Below, in pieces: positions 8,606 to 17,720 of a DNA stretch of 64,000 nt (position 1 is its first letter; each line of letters opens with the position of its first letter). The notes under the pieces are model-generated. The model was not told the DNA's origin and did not search any database. It worked only from the letters and a program-made list of their open reading frames with translations. The translations under genes and the position numbers were made by a program. The stretch is from an uncultured Clostridia bacterium (GTDB lineage: Bacteria; Bacillota; Clostridia; TANB77; CAG-508), in NCBI GenBank assembly GCA_948678575.1, contig CAPPGO010000007.1, forward strand, positions 19,208 to 83,207, written 5' to 3'.

Positions 8606-11600
8606 TTATATTAGTATTTCTTTATTCAAATATAAAGAATATATATATGTTTTATCCACTTTTCTTTTCAATGCTTCTTCTAGTGCTTTTTTGTATATTT
8701 CAAGTTGCTTTTGATATTTATTTTTTAATTGATTTTCGTTTCCAAATTCCACATAATCTGTTTTATAATCTAACAATATAAGTTCATCAGATGAATTTAT
8801 AAAATATAAATCCATTATACCTTGTACTAAAATTTCATCGCTTTCTCCTGCATCTTCATATATATTTTTTGCTAAAACCTTAGTACAAAAAGCCTTTTCT
8901 TTTTCAATTTGTTTTGCTGTTTTTATTTGCTTAGCCAAATCTGTATTTAAAAATTTCTGTATTTTATCTAAATTTACGCTTTTAGCTTGTAATTCTGAAA
9001 TGAATTTTTTAGCAACTAATTCTTGTCTTAAATCTTCTAATTTTTCTAAATTATAATCATTTCTAAAATCGATTTTTTGAAGCATTAAATGCATTAATGT
9101 ACCTTTTTCACTGCTTGTAACTTTTTCTGTTTCTTGCATAAATTTAGGCTCTACACTAGCTAATCCTATATCTTCATATATATCTTCTGCTTGCATTTGC
9201 TTTATTTTGCTTACAGTACTTTTGGTTTGAAGTTTAGTTAGAAAATCATACTGGTAATTAAAATTCAATTGGTTTTCTATTTTTCCTATATCAATTTTTT
9301 TATCGAAATTAAATTTTGTAACTTCTTTTTCTTCTATTACTTTTTCTTCAAGCAATTCTGATTTTTTATGCACATAAGTTGTTATTATGTCTTCCATATC
9401 TTTACTATAAATTACAAGTTCTAGCCAATCTAAATATGATGTGAATTTCTTTAAAAGTATTGGATTTATAGCTTTTTCATTAGAATTATATACTTCTAAA
9501 ATGTCTTTTTTCTTCTCACTATTTTTTAAATATTTTTTTGTTGTACTAGAAATTATTAATTTCTCTTTTGCACGAGTAAGTGCTACATACAAAATTCTCA
9601 TTTCCTCAGCTATACTTTCTCTTTTTTCATCAATTTTTATAGCTGTTTTCGCAGAAGTTGAATATTTAATTCCTCTATCATAATTTATATATTCTGGTCC
9701 TAAGCCTAAATTTTCACTTAACAAAATATTTTCTTTAAGGTCTTGTAAATTTATCTGTTTAGAAACATTTGCCAAAAATACTACTGGAAATTCTAAGCCT
9801 TTACTTTTGTGAATACTCATAATTCTTACTACATTTTCATTCTCTCCGATGATTTTTGCAGAAGATAAGTCAGAAGAGCCAAGTTTTATTTTTTCTATAA
9901 ATCTTATAAAGTTAAATAATCCCTTAAAACTAGTTTTTTCATATTCTTTTGCTCTTTCAAAAAGCATTTTCAAATTAGCTTGTCTCAAAGAACCATTTGG
10001 CATAAGTGACACATAATTATAAAATCCTGTATCATTATAAATTTTCCAAATTAATTCTGCTAAATTTAAGTATTCACTTTTTTCTCGCCATTCTTCAATA
10101 TTATTTAAAAAGTTTGTTATTTTTATTTTCAATTCATCTGATGCTGTATTTTTAGCTTCAATTAAAGCTTTATAAAAATTTGCATCTCTATTTACTAATC
10201 TAATTTCTACTAGTTCATTATCTGTAAATCCACCGATTGGAGATCTAAGAACAGAAACCAAAGCAATATCATTTATTGGATTGTCTAATATTTTAAGCAA
10301 ATTCATTATAGTTTGAATTTCAATAGTATCTAGATATTCAGATGTTGCATCTGTATATACTGGAATTTCTCTATTTATTAATTCTTTTTCAAAAATAGGT
10401 GCTATATTAGAAGTTGAACGAAGTAAAATAACTATATCTTTATATGTTATTTCTCTATATCCTTCTTTTTTATCCTTTATAACAAGCTTGTTCGCAATCA
10501 TTTCTTCTATTTTATTTGCTACGAATTTTGCCTCTATTTCTTGCTTTTCTAAAACTCTATTATCTGTTTCTGTACTTGAATTTTCTTCTTCATTTTCTTC
10601 TGTATCTATAAAAATATCGTCATCATCTTCTTCATCTTCTTCATCTAATTCGATTATATGAAGCTCTGTTTTTCCAACACCATTTTCTTTTTCTTCATAT
10701 TCAGCACCCAAGTTTAAAAATTCTTCTTTTGTATAATTTATATCTCCTAAGCTTTCACTCATTATACTTTCAAAAACTTTATTAGTAAAATCTAATACAT
10801 TTTCTGCACTTCTAAAATTTTTGAACAATTGTATTTTTAAACCTAATTCGTTTCCAGTTAAACTATAAGTGTTATATTTTTCTAAAAATAGTTTAGGACA
10901 AGCTCCTCTAAATTTATAAATACTTTGTTTAACATCTCCAACCATAAAAATATTATTTGAACGAGATATCATTGACAAAATAAATTCTTGAACTTGATTA
11001 CTATCTTGATACTCATCTATTGCAATTTCTTCAAATTTTTCTTGATATTTTTTAGCTACTTCTGTTGCAGTATAACTTCCATCTTCCTCTTTTTGTACTA
11101 AAATTTTTAGTGCAAAATGTTCAATATCATTAAAATCTATAATATTTCTTTCTCTTTTTTTAGCTGTATAGTTTTCTGAAAAATTATATATTACCTCTTT
11201 TAGCATTACTAAAATGCTGTGCATTTCGTATAAATCTGAAAAAGCTTCTTCTGATTTATATAATAATATATTTTTTGATATACCATTTATATTTTCTTTT
11301 ACCATATCACGAACCGATTTTGCTTCGTCTTTAAGGCTCATATCTATTTTTTGTCTTGGCCAAGTTGTAAATTTTAGCATAGAATAAAACTCATAAGCTT
11401 CATCCCAAGAACTGTCTACTGCTTTTTCAAATTCTTTTAATTTCTCTATATCTTCATTTAAAACTTGCGTAAATTTTTCTAATTCAAAATGCTTTTCTGT
11501 TTTATTTCTATAAACTTTTAAATTATTTATTCCATCTATAATTTCTTCTTTTATTTCTCCTAAAAGAATTTTACCAAAATCAGTTTTAGAAAAATCTATA

Positions 11601-12199
11601 TTTTCTTTATATTCAAATTTAGCAATATTTTCCTCTAGCCATTCTGCTGGGAATGGAAAACTTTGAATAAAATTATATATCTTTAAAATAATTTCTTTTA
11701 ATTTTTCATCGCCTCGATAACTTGTATATGTATCTACTAATTTTGAAAAATTTTCATTTTCTTCTTCATATAAGCTTTCAAATAAGTCTTCTAATACTTC
11801 TTGTTTTAAAAGACTAACTTCTTCTTCTGTTGCAATTCTAAAATTTGAAGGCAAATCTATCTCATAAAAATTGTTTCTAATAACATCTAAACAAAATGAG
11901 TGAATTGTACAGATATTAGCTTTTCCTAGTAAAATTAATTGTCTTTGTAAATTTTCATTTTCTGGTTCTTCATCTAGTTTTTTATAAATTGCATCTAAAA
12001 CTCTTTCTCTCATTTCAGATGCTGCTGCATTTGTAAAAGTAACAACAAGCAATTTATCTATATCTATTTTATCTTTTAAAATTTTTTCAATTATACGCTC
12101 AACTAAAACAGCTGTCTTACCACTTCCAGCAGCTGCCGCAACCAATATATTTGAACCCTTTTTATATATTGCATCTTGTTGTTCTTTTGTCCAATTCAT
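8606..12199 (-). CDS. addA: ATP-dependent helicase/nuclease subunit A (AddA)
   Basis: 1197 aa, the usual AddA size. UvrD-type helicase: Walker A AAAGSGKTAV (about 21-30), Walker B EIAIDEYQDSNQ, GDVKQSIYKFRGA, and helicase motifs through about residue 900. A C-terminal RecB-like nuclease holds LLDYKTDYVEFG and QLEIYKKALEEA. It should resect double-strand ends with AddB. No addB is adjacent on either side, unlike the common addBA pair. An acidic insertion of about 30 residues (DEEDEEDDDD, about 520-550) interrupts the helicase and is likely disordered. Confidence 0.94.
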   Translation of the reverse strand: MNWTKEQQDAIYKKGSNILVAAAAGSGKTAVLVERIIEKILKDKIDIDKLLVVTFTNAAASEMRERVLDAIYKKLDEEPENENLQRQLILLGKANICTIHSFCLDVIRNNFYEIDLPSNFRIATEEEVSLLKQEVLEDLFESLYEEENENFSKLVDTYTSYRGDEKLKEIILKIYNFIQSFPFPAEWLEENIAKFEYKENIDFSKTDFGKILLGEIKEEIIDGINNLKVYRNKTEKHFELEKFTQVLNEDIEKLKEFEKAVDSSWDEAYEFYSMLKFTTWPRQKIDMSLKDEAKSVRDMVKENINGISKNILLYKSEEAFSDLYEMHSILVMLKEVIYNFSENYTAKKRERNIIDFNDIEHFALKILVQKEEDGSYTATEVAKKYQEKFEEIAIDEYQDSNQVQEFILSMISRSNNIFMVGDVKQSIYKFRGACPKLFLEKYNTYSLTGNELGLKIQLFKNFRSAENVLDFTNKVFESIMSESLGDINYTKEEFLNLGAEYEEKENGVGKTELHIIELDEEDEEDDDDIFIDTEENEEENSSTETDNRVLEKQEIEAKFVANKIEEMIANKLVIKDKKEGYREITYKDIVILLRSTSNIAPIFEKELINREIPVYTDATSEYLDTIEIQTIMNLLKILDNPINDIALVSVLRSPIGGFTDNELVEIRLVNRDANFYKALIEAKNTASDELKIKITNFLNNIEEWREKSEYLNLAELIWKIYNDTGFYNYVSLMPNGSLRQANLKMLFERAKEYEKTSFKGLFNFIRFIEKIKLGSSDLSSAKIIGENENVVRIMSIHKSKGLEFPVVFLANVSKQINLQDLKENILLSENLGLGPEYINYDRGIKYSTSAKTAIKIDEKRESIAEEMRILYVALTRAKEKLIISSTTKKYLKNSEKKKDILEVYNSNEKAINPILLKKFTSYLDWLELVIYSKDMEDIITTYVHKKSELLEEKVIEEKEVTKFNFDKKIDIGKIENQLNFNYQYDFLTKLQTKSTVSKIKQMQAEDIYEDIGLASVEPKFMQETEKVTSSEKGTLMHLMLQKIDFRNDYNLEKLEDLRQELVAKKFISELQAKSVNLDKIQKFLNTDLAKQIKTAKQIEKEKAFCTKVLAKNIYEDAGESDEILVQGIMDLYFINSSDELILLDYKTDYVEFGNENQLKNKYQKQLEIYKKALEEALKRKVDKTYIYSLYLNKEILI

Positions 12200-12268
12200 A
12201 AAAACCTCTTTTTGTTTATTTTTATTTAGTATATATTTTTATACAATATTTTGCAATAAAAAGCAGAA

Positions 12269-12297
12269 AAAAAGTGCAGATAATATCTACACTTTTT
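12269..12297 (-). terminator. Terminator of the prepilin-like gene
   Basis: Arms AAAAAGTGCAGAT (12269-12281) and ATCTACACTTTTT (12285-12297) with one G-T pair. Minus-strand T run, 5 nt after the stop codon. Confidence 0.85.
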
Positions 12298-12301
12298 GAG
12301 A

Positions 12302-14181
12302 TTAATTCATATTGCCATCTATTATATATGTTCCATTTGATAATTCTATATATCCAGCACCAGAGCCTATACCGTATATCGAATTTGTGCTTGGATTAAT
12401 ATACCCAGATTTTGCACAAGTTGTTTCTGGCCTAACTAAACAATTCTTATGTACAATATTTATAGATGCTGGACATGCTGTATATGTATCTATTAGGTTA
12501 GATACTGTACTTTCGAAAAGTTCTTTAAAAAATGATACTTCTCTTTTTTCTTTCATATTAAAATAAATATCATATTTATATATTGCTCTAAGCACACCAT
12601 TTTGTGCATATATTTCTAGTTGATTTCTTCCTTCATTATATTCATGACCAGCTACATTATCTGTGTATTTATTACCATTATATGCATACACTTTGGAATT
12701 ACCAGATACCTTTATTGTGCCACCTTTTCCTGCAACTCCACCATCTCCACCTTGGCTATTATGCATTGCTGATTGTCCTCCTTGTCCACCAAAAAAGGCA
12801 TATTTTGTGTAATCTTCTTGATATGTTGTAGTACTTGTTGTTCCTCTTTCAAAATATGCTCCACCAGTTCCATAGCGTGGAAAACTACCACTTGATCCAA
12901 CAGCTGTTTTACCATTTTCGGCTCCACCTGGTTCTGCTTGTCCAGCTCCACCAGAATATCCACCACCGCCAGCAGCATGGTCTCCACCGCCTCCGACCAG
13001 CTCCGCCACCACCAATTCCAGCTCCTGGATAACCTCCACCACCACAGCCAGAATCGGTATTTTGCATATAATTAGAACCCGCACCAGAACCACCATAAGC
13101 ATAGACAGTTAGCGTATTATATATATTTACAACACCGCAATCTTCACCAGCTTCTCCATCTGAACCAGATGATTCTAACCCATTAAAATTACTTCCATCA
13201 CCGTTTACACTATCACCTTTAATACTAATATTAGCTTGTCCGCCATTTCCACCATTTCCACCAATTCCAGCACCAGCTCCTCCGGCCACCGCCTCCACCA
13301 GTATTTCCAGAAGCTGCTGTTGCACCTCTACCTGCATCTCCACCTTTTGCTGTTATAATTCCATTACCATACAAATTAAGTGTAGAATTTTTTGATACGT
13401 GAATTCCAGCATATCCACCTGGTCCACCTTTTGCTCCAAACCCAGATGCTGTTTCTCCTGATTCACCAAAACTAGAATTTACATTTACTTTTCCATATAC
13501 ATATAGATTTAATATTGCTCCATCTTCTAAATTTATTGCACTCCTATTTGGCACATCTTCATTATCAATATCCATGTCGTGCATAATTTTTATTGTTACT
13601 GGATCACCTGCTTGAATATTGAAATCGAATTCATCTGCTGTTAGCTTTTCATCTAATACTATATATGATTTTCCATTCTCAAAAGTAAAACCATCTTCTG
13701 TATCTAATGTTTTTTGAGTTAATATAATATTATCTCCATCTTCTAAAATAGTTCCATCTACTTCATCTAATATTTTATAATATGTACTACCTTCACTTTC
13801 TCTTACTATTTCATAGCTTTTATCATCGTACTTTATAATTGCATAATCTTCATCAGTAGTTATTGCATAATTACCTATCTGTCCTTCACCTTGTATTTTA
13901 GATAAAAATTTATGCATTCCTTCTGCTTCACCTAAAAATTCACTAGAATTATAGTCGAATAATATCATTTCTAGTGCTTCTCTCCTTTTTGCTTCTTCTG
14001 AAATAAGTTTAGCATTTGTTGCTTTTGCTATTATTCCATCTTCACCAACAATAGCATTTATTGAAACACCTGCTAAAATTAACATTACTATAATTGTAAT
14101 TACTAATGCAACTAGGGTTATTCCGTTTTGATTGCTTAATATGTTTTTTGTTTTCCTTCTGCTTCTCTTTTGTTTACACAT
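12302..14181 (-). CDS. Glycine-rich prepilin-like surface protein, needs two +1 frameshifts
   Basis: Read through two frame breaks this encodes 625 aa. The N-terminus is positively charged and carries a type III-signal/prepilin motif, NQNG|ITLVALVITIIVMLIL (cleavage after Gly about 25), without the usual Glu5, then AGVSINAIVGEDGIIAKA, a motif seen in many clostridial pilin-like proteins. Next come a beta-rich part, Gly-rich repeats (about 230-430), and a C-terminal domain with Cys residues. Zero-frame translation stops 17 codons after CGG at 13282-13284; the next frame breaks again at CGG 12991-12993. At both places one extra C precedes a GGA codon, and skipping it restores the Gly-rich reading to the natural stop. 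RBS AAAGGA precedes ATG. It could be a degraded gene, recoded, or misassembled at GC-rich repeats. Confidence 0.75.
12991..12993 (-). other. Candidate +1 recoding site: GGT-C-GGA-GGC
   Basis: In-frame CGG in the prepilin-like gene where the Gly-rich frame resumes only if the C is skipped (extra base 12993). Second of two sites in this gene. Confidence 0.65.
13282..13284 (-). other. Candidate +1 recoding site: GGC-C-GGA-GGA
   Basis: In-frame CGG in the prepilin-like gene; extra base 13284. Zero-frame reading runs 17 codons of Trp/Lys-rich nonsense to a stop, while skipping C gives GGGAGAGIGG. Confidence 0.65.
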
Positions 14182-14209
14182 TTTCTTTTTCCTTTCTTTT
14201 AAAAATATG

Positions 14210-14414
14210 GGTTGGAAAGTAATTTTAATTTTGATTAAACTTTTTTGTATTTCTGAAATATTATATATTTTTAAGTGGCGGGTGGGGACCGTTCAAACAT
14301 TTTCAAAAACTGAAAAAGTTTTTGTTAAAATGTTTAGAATGGGGAGAACGAAAAAATATAGAATATTTCAGAAATACATTTTAGATATTTTCAAAACTTA
14401 CCTATTTTCCAACC
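14210..14414. repeat. 205-bp interrupted inverted repeat upstream of the prepilin gene
   Basis: Outer arms GGTTGGAAA (14210-14218) and TTTCCAACC (14406-14414); inner arms of 16 perfect nt (14247-14262 and 14362-14377) lie in exact register, 37 nt inside on each side. The centre holds a further hairpin (AAACATTTT/AAAATGTTT, CAAAAAC/GTTTTTG). No target duplication or transposase is visible. It may be a MITE or a structured leader RNA. Confidence 0.6.
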
Positions 14415-14496
14415 TTTTGTACACAAAATTTAAAAGTGTTCTACACTTTTATTGGTATAATCAGAAGGAAAACCACCTCTGATTATTTACATAATA

Positions 14497-14527
14497 TTTT
14501 TCGTTAATATAGTATATTAACGAAAAA
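14497..14527. repeat. 31-bp perfect palindrome, copy 1
   Basis: TTTTTCGTTAATATA, a central G at 14512, and TATATTAACGAAAAA: 15-nt arms without mismatch. A near copy lies 169 bp away. Such a palindrome could bind a dimeric regulator between the divergent prepilin and 14790 genes. Confidence 0.65.
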
Positions 14528-14580
14528 ATGTAAATCAAATATTCTTTACAAGCATAGGAATTTCGCGATTTTTAAGCAAC

Positions 14581-14606
14581 AAAAAAAGAGCAATAAAATG
14601 CTCTTT
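14581..14606 (-). terminator. Minus-strand hairpin with T run
   Basis: AAAGAGCA (14585-14592) and TGCTCTTT (14599-14606); the minus strand continues with seven T. No minus-strand gene lies directly upstream, so it may end a small RNA. Confidence 0.55.
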
Positions 14607-14626
14607 AAAAAAATATTATGGAAAGC

Positions 14627-14655
14627 TTGACTTCTTAGAAATTTATGTGTATTAT
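14627..14655 (+). promoter_or_regulatory. Plus-strand promoter before the 14790 gene
   Basis: TTGACT (14627-14632), a 17-nt spacer and TATTAT (14650-14655). The start near 14662 falls just before palindrome copy 2 and 30 nt before a strong hairpin. Confidence 0.6.
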
Positions 14656-14670
14656 AGTTTTGTAATAAGT

Positions 14671-14698
14671 CGTTAATATACTATTTTAACGAAAAAAT
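14671..14698. repeat. Palindromic repeat, copy 2
   Basis: CGTTAATATACTATTTTAACG followed by AAAAAAT matches 14502-14529 with two differences in 28 nt. It lies right after the predicted start of the plus-strand promoter, where an operator could block transcription. Confidence 0.55.
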
Positions 14699-14719
14699 CG
14701 CTATTTCTAGCGATTTTTT
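14692..14719 (+). terminator. Leader terminator or attenuator hairpin
   Basis: AAAAAATCGCTA and TAGCGATTTTTT form a perfect 12-bp stem with loop TTTC. It lies between the plus-strand promoter and the 14790 gene, and reads as a terminator on both strands. Confidence 0.7.
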
Positions 14720-14789
14720 TTACATATTTTGCCAATTTATTTTTGAATAATCTTTTTTCAATTTCACATAATAAATATGGGAGGTTTTT

Positions 14790-15215
14790 ATGGACGATTT
14801 AACTATTTTAAATGAAATTCATAAAGGCGTAACAATGGGTATGGCTTCATTAGAATTAGTATCAGATAAAACACAAGATCAAACATTAAAAGATGATTTA
14901 AGTTTTCAATATAATGAATATCAAAACACTTTAAACACTGTGAATAACAGATTTAAAAATGAAGGTGAAATCCTAGATGATACTCCTATAAACACAAAAT
15001 TAATGGGCTGGACTGGTATTCAGTTCAATACTTTGGCTGATACAAGTAACAGCAAACTTTCAGAGCTTTTAATTCAAGGATATGATATGGGAATTATTAA
15101 AGGTGTTAAACTTTTAAACCAAAATCCAGAGGCTTCTGAGGATGTAAAGAATATTTTAAATGGATTTATTTCAATGCAAGAAAATTGTATTGACAGATTA
15201 AAAAAATTTCTTTAA
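14790..15215 (+). CDS. Unknown four-helix-bundle-like protein
   Basis: 141 aa, all predicted helical, no signal or membrane segment. Heptad-like amphipathic helices and length recall DUF2383/ferritin-like four-helix bundles, but no iron-binding motif is evident. GGGAGG lies 6 nt before ATG. It is one of only two clear plus-strand genes in the window and stands alone. A leader hairpin and a palindrome precede it, so attenuation or repression is possible. Family assignment is uncertain. Confidence 0.75.
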   Translation: MDDLTILNEIHKGVTMGMASLELVSDKTQDQTLKDDLSFQYNEYQNTLNTVNNRFKNEGEILDDTPINTKLMGWTGIQFNTLADTSNSKLSELLIQGYDMGIIKGVKLLNQNPEASEDVKNILNGFISMQENCIDRLKKFL

Positions 15216-15221
15216 ACTATA

Positions 15222-15257
15222 AAAAGCTAGTGGACTTTTTTAAGTCCATTAGCTTTT
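15222..15257. terminator. Bidirectional terminator between 14790 gene and pheT
   Basis: AAAAGCTAGTGGACTT and AAGTCCATTAGCTTTT form a 16-bp stem with one G-T pair, flanked by A and T runs. It serves both converging genes. Confidence 0.9.
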
Positions 15258-15286
15258 CTACATAGTAAATATTAATCAGTTCACTA

Positions 15287-17692
15287 TTATTTTCTTAATT
15301 CAGCACCTAATGAAGTTTCTAATTCTTTGATTATTTCTTCCATTGTATTATTTATTTCTTCATCTGTTAAAGTTCTATCTTTGCTTCTAAATCTCAAAGA
15401 ATATGCAACACTCTTTTTCTTTAAGCCTAATTTATCATGTCTATATACATCAAATAATTCTACTTCTTCTAAAATCTTTTTAGCTTTCTTTTGAATAGCT
15501 TTTTCTATTTGTCCGACTTCAACTTTTTCGTCTATAACCATTGCTATATCTCTTTCAACAGCTGGATATTTTGGAACTTCTACATATTTTCTTTCTAATT
15601 TTGCATATTTTACTAATTTATCTAATGCAATTTCTGCAACATAAACTTCTTCTGGTAAATCATAATTTTGAGCAACTTCTGGATGAATTTCACCAAACAC
15701 AGCAATTACATCTTTTCCTACTGTCATTTTTGCTGTTTTTCCTGGATGATAACTATAATTAAATTTTTCACTTGAAACTTCATATCTAAGTACAGAACTT
15801 TCAGACATAACTGTTTCTACTAATCCCTTTAATGTATAGAAATCAACATCTTTACCATAAAGACCTATTGTTACTATAAATTCTTCATCTGGATTTTGTC
15901 CCTCAGCAATTTGTCCTCTATCTCTATATACTCTTGAAATATCAAATAGAGCAACTGCTTTATTCTTTTTAGCATTATTAATTGATAAAATTTGTAACAT
16001 ACTTGGAAGTGTTGTAGTTCTCATTACAGAGTAATCTTCACTAAGTGGATTTTTTACTTTTATAAGCTCTGTTCTTAAATCGCTATCTTCTGTTGCATTA
16101 ATTTTATCTAAATCTTTTTCGTTTATAAAAGCATAAGTACAAATTTCTGATAAACCTCTATTTACTAATGCACCTCTTATATTATCTGTAATTTTTTGTG
16201 ATTTTGTACGAATTCCTAATGTTGTTTCTGCATTTATTAAAGTTGTTTCAACTTTATCATAACCATAAAATCTAACTATTTCTTCTGCTAAGTCTGCTAC
16301 TCTTTCAATATCAACTCTAAAATATGGTGGTAAAACATAATCTCCTTCTACTTTCATTTCCAATTTTTCCAAAGTTTTTACCATATCTTCTCTTGAAATA
16401 TCAGTTCCCAAAAGCCCATTAATTTTTTCTGGACTAAATTCAACCTTATTTATTTCTTGTTTTGTTGGATATACATCAATCTTTCCTTCAACTTCTTCAC
16501 CTGCACCTAACATTACAGCAAGTTCAACAGCTCTATTTACTGCTCTTTCAGCATTTATTTGAGATAATCCTTTTTCAAATCTACTAGAAGCTTCTGTTCT
16601 TAATCCAACTTTTTTAGCAGTTTTTCTTACACTTCCACCATTAAATACAGCTGCTTCAAATACAACAGTATTGGTATCTTGTTCAATTTCAGAATTTTGA
16701 CCACCCATAACGCCTGCAATAGCAATTGCTTTTTCATCATCTGCAATTACTAACATATTTTCATCTAAATCTCTTTCAACTTCGTCTAATGTAGTCATTT
16801 TTTCATTTGCATTTGCTCTTCTTACTGTAATATGCTTTCCAGCAATAGAATTGATATCAAATGCATGCATTGGTTCTCCAAGTTCAAGCATTACATAGTT
16901 AGTTATATCAACAATATTATTAATACTTCTAACTCCACAAGCCTCTAATCTTCTTGTCATCCAAGCTGGTGATGGAGCAATTTTTACATTTTTTATCATT
17001 CTTGCCATATATCTATAACATAAATCTGGCGCAGTAATATCTACTTTTAAACCTTCCAAACTATCCTTAGTTTCAACATTCAAAGTATCTAAATTTTTTC
17101 TTGGATTTTTGAATTCTTTTCCAAGAGAAATAGCTGTTTCTCTACCTAATCCTTCTATTGATAAACAGTCTGGTCTATTAGAAGTAATTTCAAAATCTAT
17201 AATTTCTTCTTCTAATTCCAAAACTTTAACAACATCTTCACCTAAATTTTTCTCATATTCCTTAGGTAATATCATTAAACCTTTTTCTATTTGATTTGGA
17301 AATCTATTAAGTGGTATATTAAGTTCTGAGCAAGAGCACATCATTCCACAAGACTCAACGCCTCTTAAAACACCTTTCTTTATTTTTACATCTCCTGGTA
17401 ATTCTGAACCATCTTTTGCAACAGCAACAATATCATTTGCATTAACATTTGGTGCTCCTGTAACTATTTGAACAGTTTCATTACCTAAATTTACTTGGCA
17501 TATAACTAAATGATCTGAATCTGGATGTTTTTCAACAGATAAAACTTTTCCTATTACAACATTTTTTATATCTTTTCCTCGTGCTTCTATTGTTTCTACC
17601 TTAGAACCTGTCATTGTAAGAATATCACCAAGCTCTTTTGTTTCAACATCTATATCAGCATAATCTCTTAACCATTCTACACTTGTTTTCAT
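15287..17692 (-). CDS. pheT: Phenylalanine-tRNA ligase beta subunit
   Basis: 801 aa, the standard length. N-terminal domain, EMAP/OB tRNA-binding domain (about 40-150, VEKHPDSDHLVICQVNLG), B3/4 editing domain (about 210-390, ending in GLRTEASSRFEKGL), B5 (about 405-475) and the FDX-ACB anticodon-binding domain at the end (PKYPAVERDIAMVID onward). It forms the alpha2beta2 synthetase with PheS, which lies 28 bp upstream in the same operon under a T-box. AAAGGAG precedes ATG. Confidence 0.97.
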   Translation of the reverse strand: MKTSVEWLRDYADIDVETKELGDILTMTGSKVETIEARGKDIKNVVIGKVLSVEKHPDSDHLVICQVNLGNETVQIVTGAPNVNANDIVAVAKDGSELPGDVKIKKGVLRGVESCGMMCSCSELNIPLNRFPNQIEKGLMILPKEYEKNLGEDVVKVLELEEEIIDFEITSNRPDCLSIEGLGRETAISLGKEFKNPRKNLDTLNVETKDSLEGLKVDITAPDLCYRYMARMIKNVKIAPSPAWMTRRLEACGVRSINNIVDITNYVMLELGEPMHAFDINSIAGKHITVRRANANEKMTTLDEVERDLDENMLVIADDEKAIAIAGVMGGQNSEIEQDTNTVVFEAAVFNGGSVRKTAKKVGLRTEASSRFEKGLSQINAERAVNRAVELAVMLGAGEEVEGKIDVYPTKQEINKVEFSPEKINGLLGTDISREDMVKTLEKLEMKVEGDYVLPPYFRVDIERVADLAEEIVRFYGYDKVETTLINAETTLGIRTKSQKITDNIRGALVNRGLSEICTYAFINEKDLDKINATEDSDLRTELIKVKNPLSEDYSVMRTTTLPSMLQILSINNAKKNKAVALFDISRVYRDRGQIAEGQNPDEEFIVTIGLYGKDVDFYTLKGLVETVMSESSVLRYEVSSEKFNYSYHPGKTAKMTVGKDVIAVFGEIHPEVAQNYDLPEEVYVAEIALDKLVKYAKLERKYVEVPKYPAVERDIAMVIDEKVEVGQIEKAIQKKAKKILEEVELFDVYRHDKLGLKKKSVAYSLRFRSKDRTLTDEEINNTMEEIIKELETSLGAELRK

Positions 17693-17720
17693 TTATTTCT
17701 CTCCTTTTTATTATCAAATT

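Noticed and set aside
12604..13032. Plus-strand frames rich in His/Leu/Pro
   Set aside because: Mirror images of the Gly-rich minus-strand repeats.
14132..14482. 116-aa plus-strand reading frame
   Set aside because: It runs through the long inverted repeat and over the start of the prepilin gene; no ribosome binding site and no protein-like pattern.
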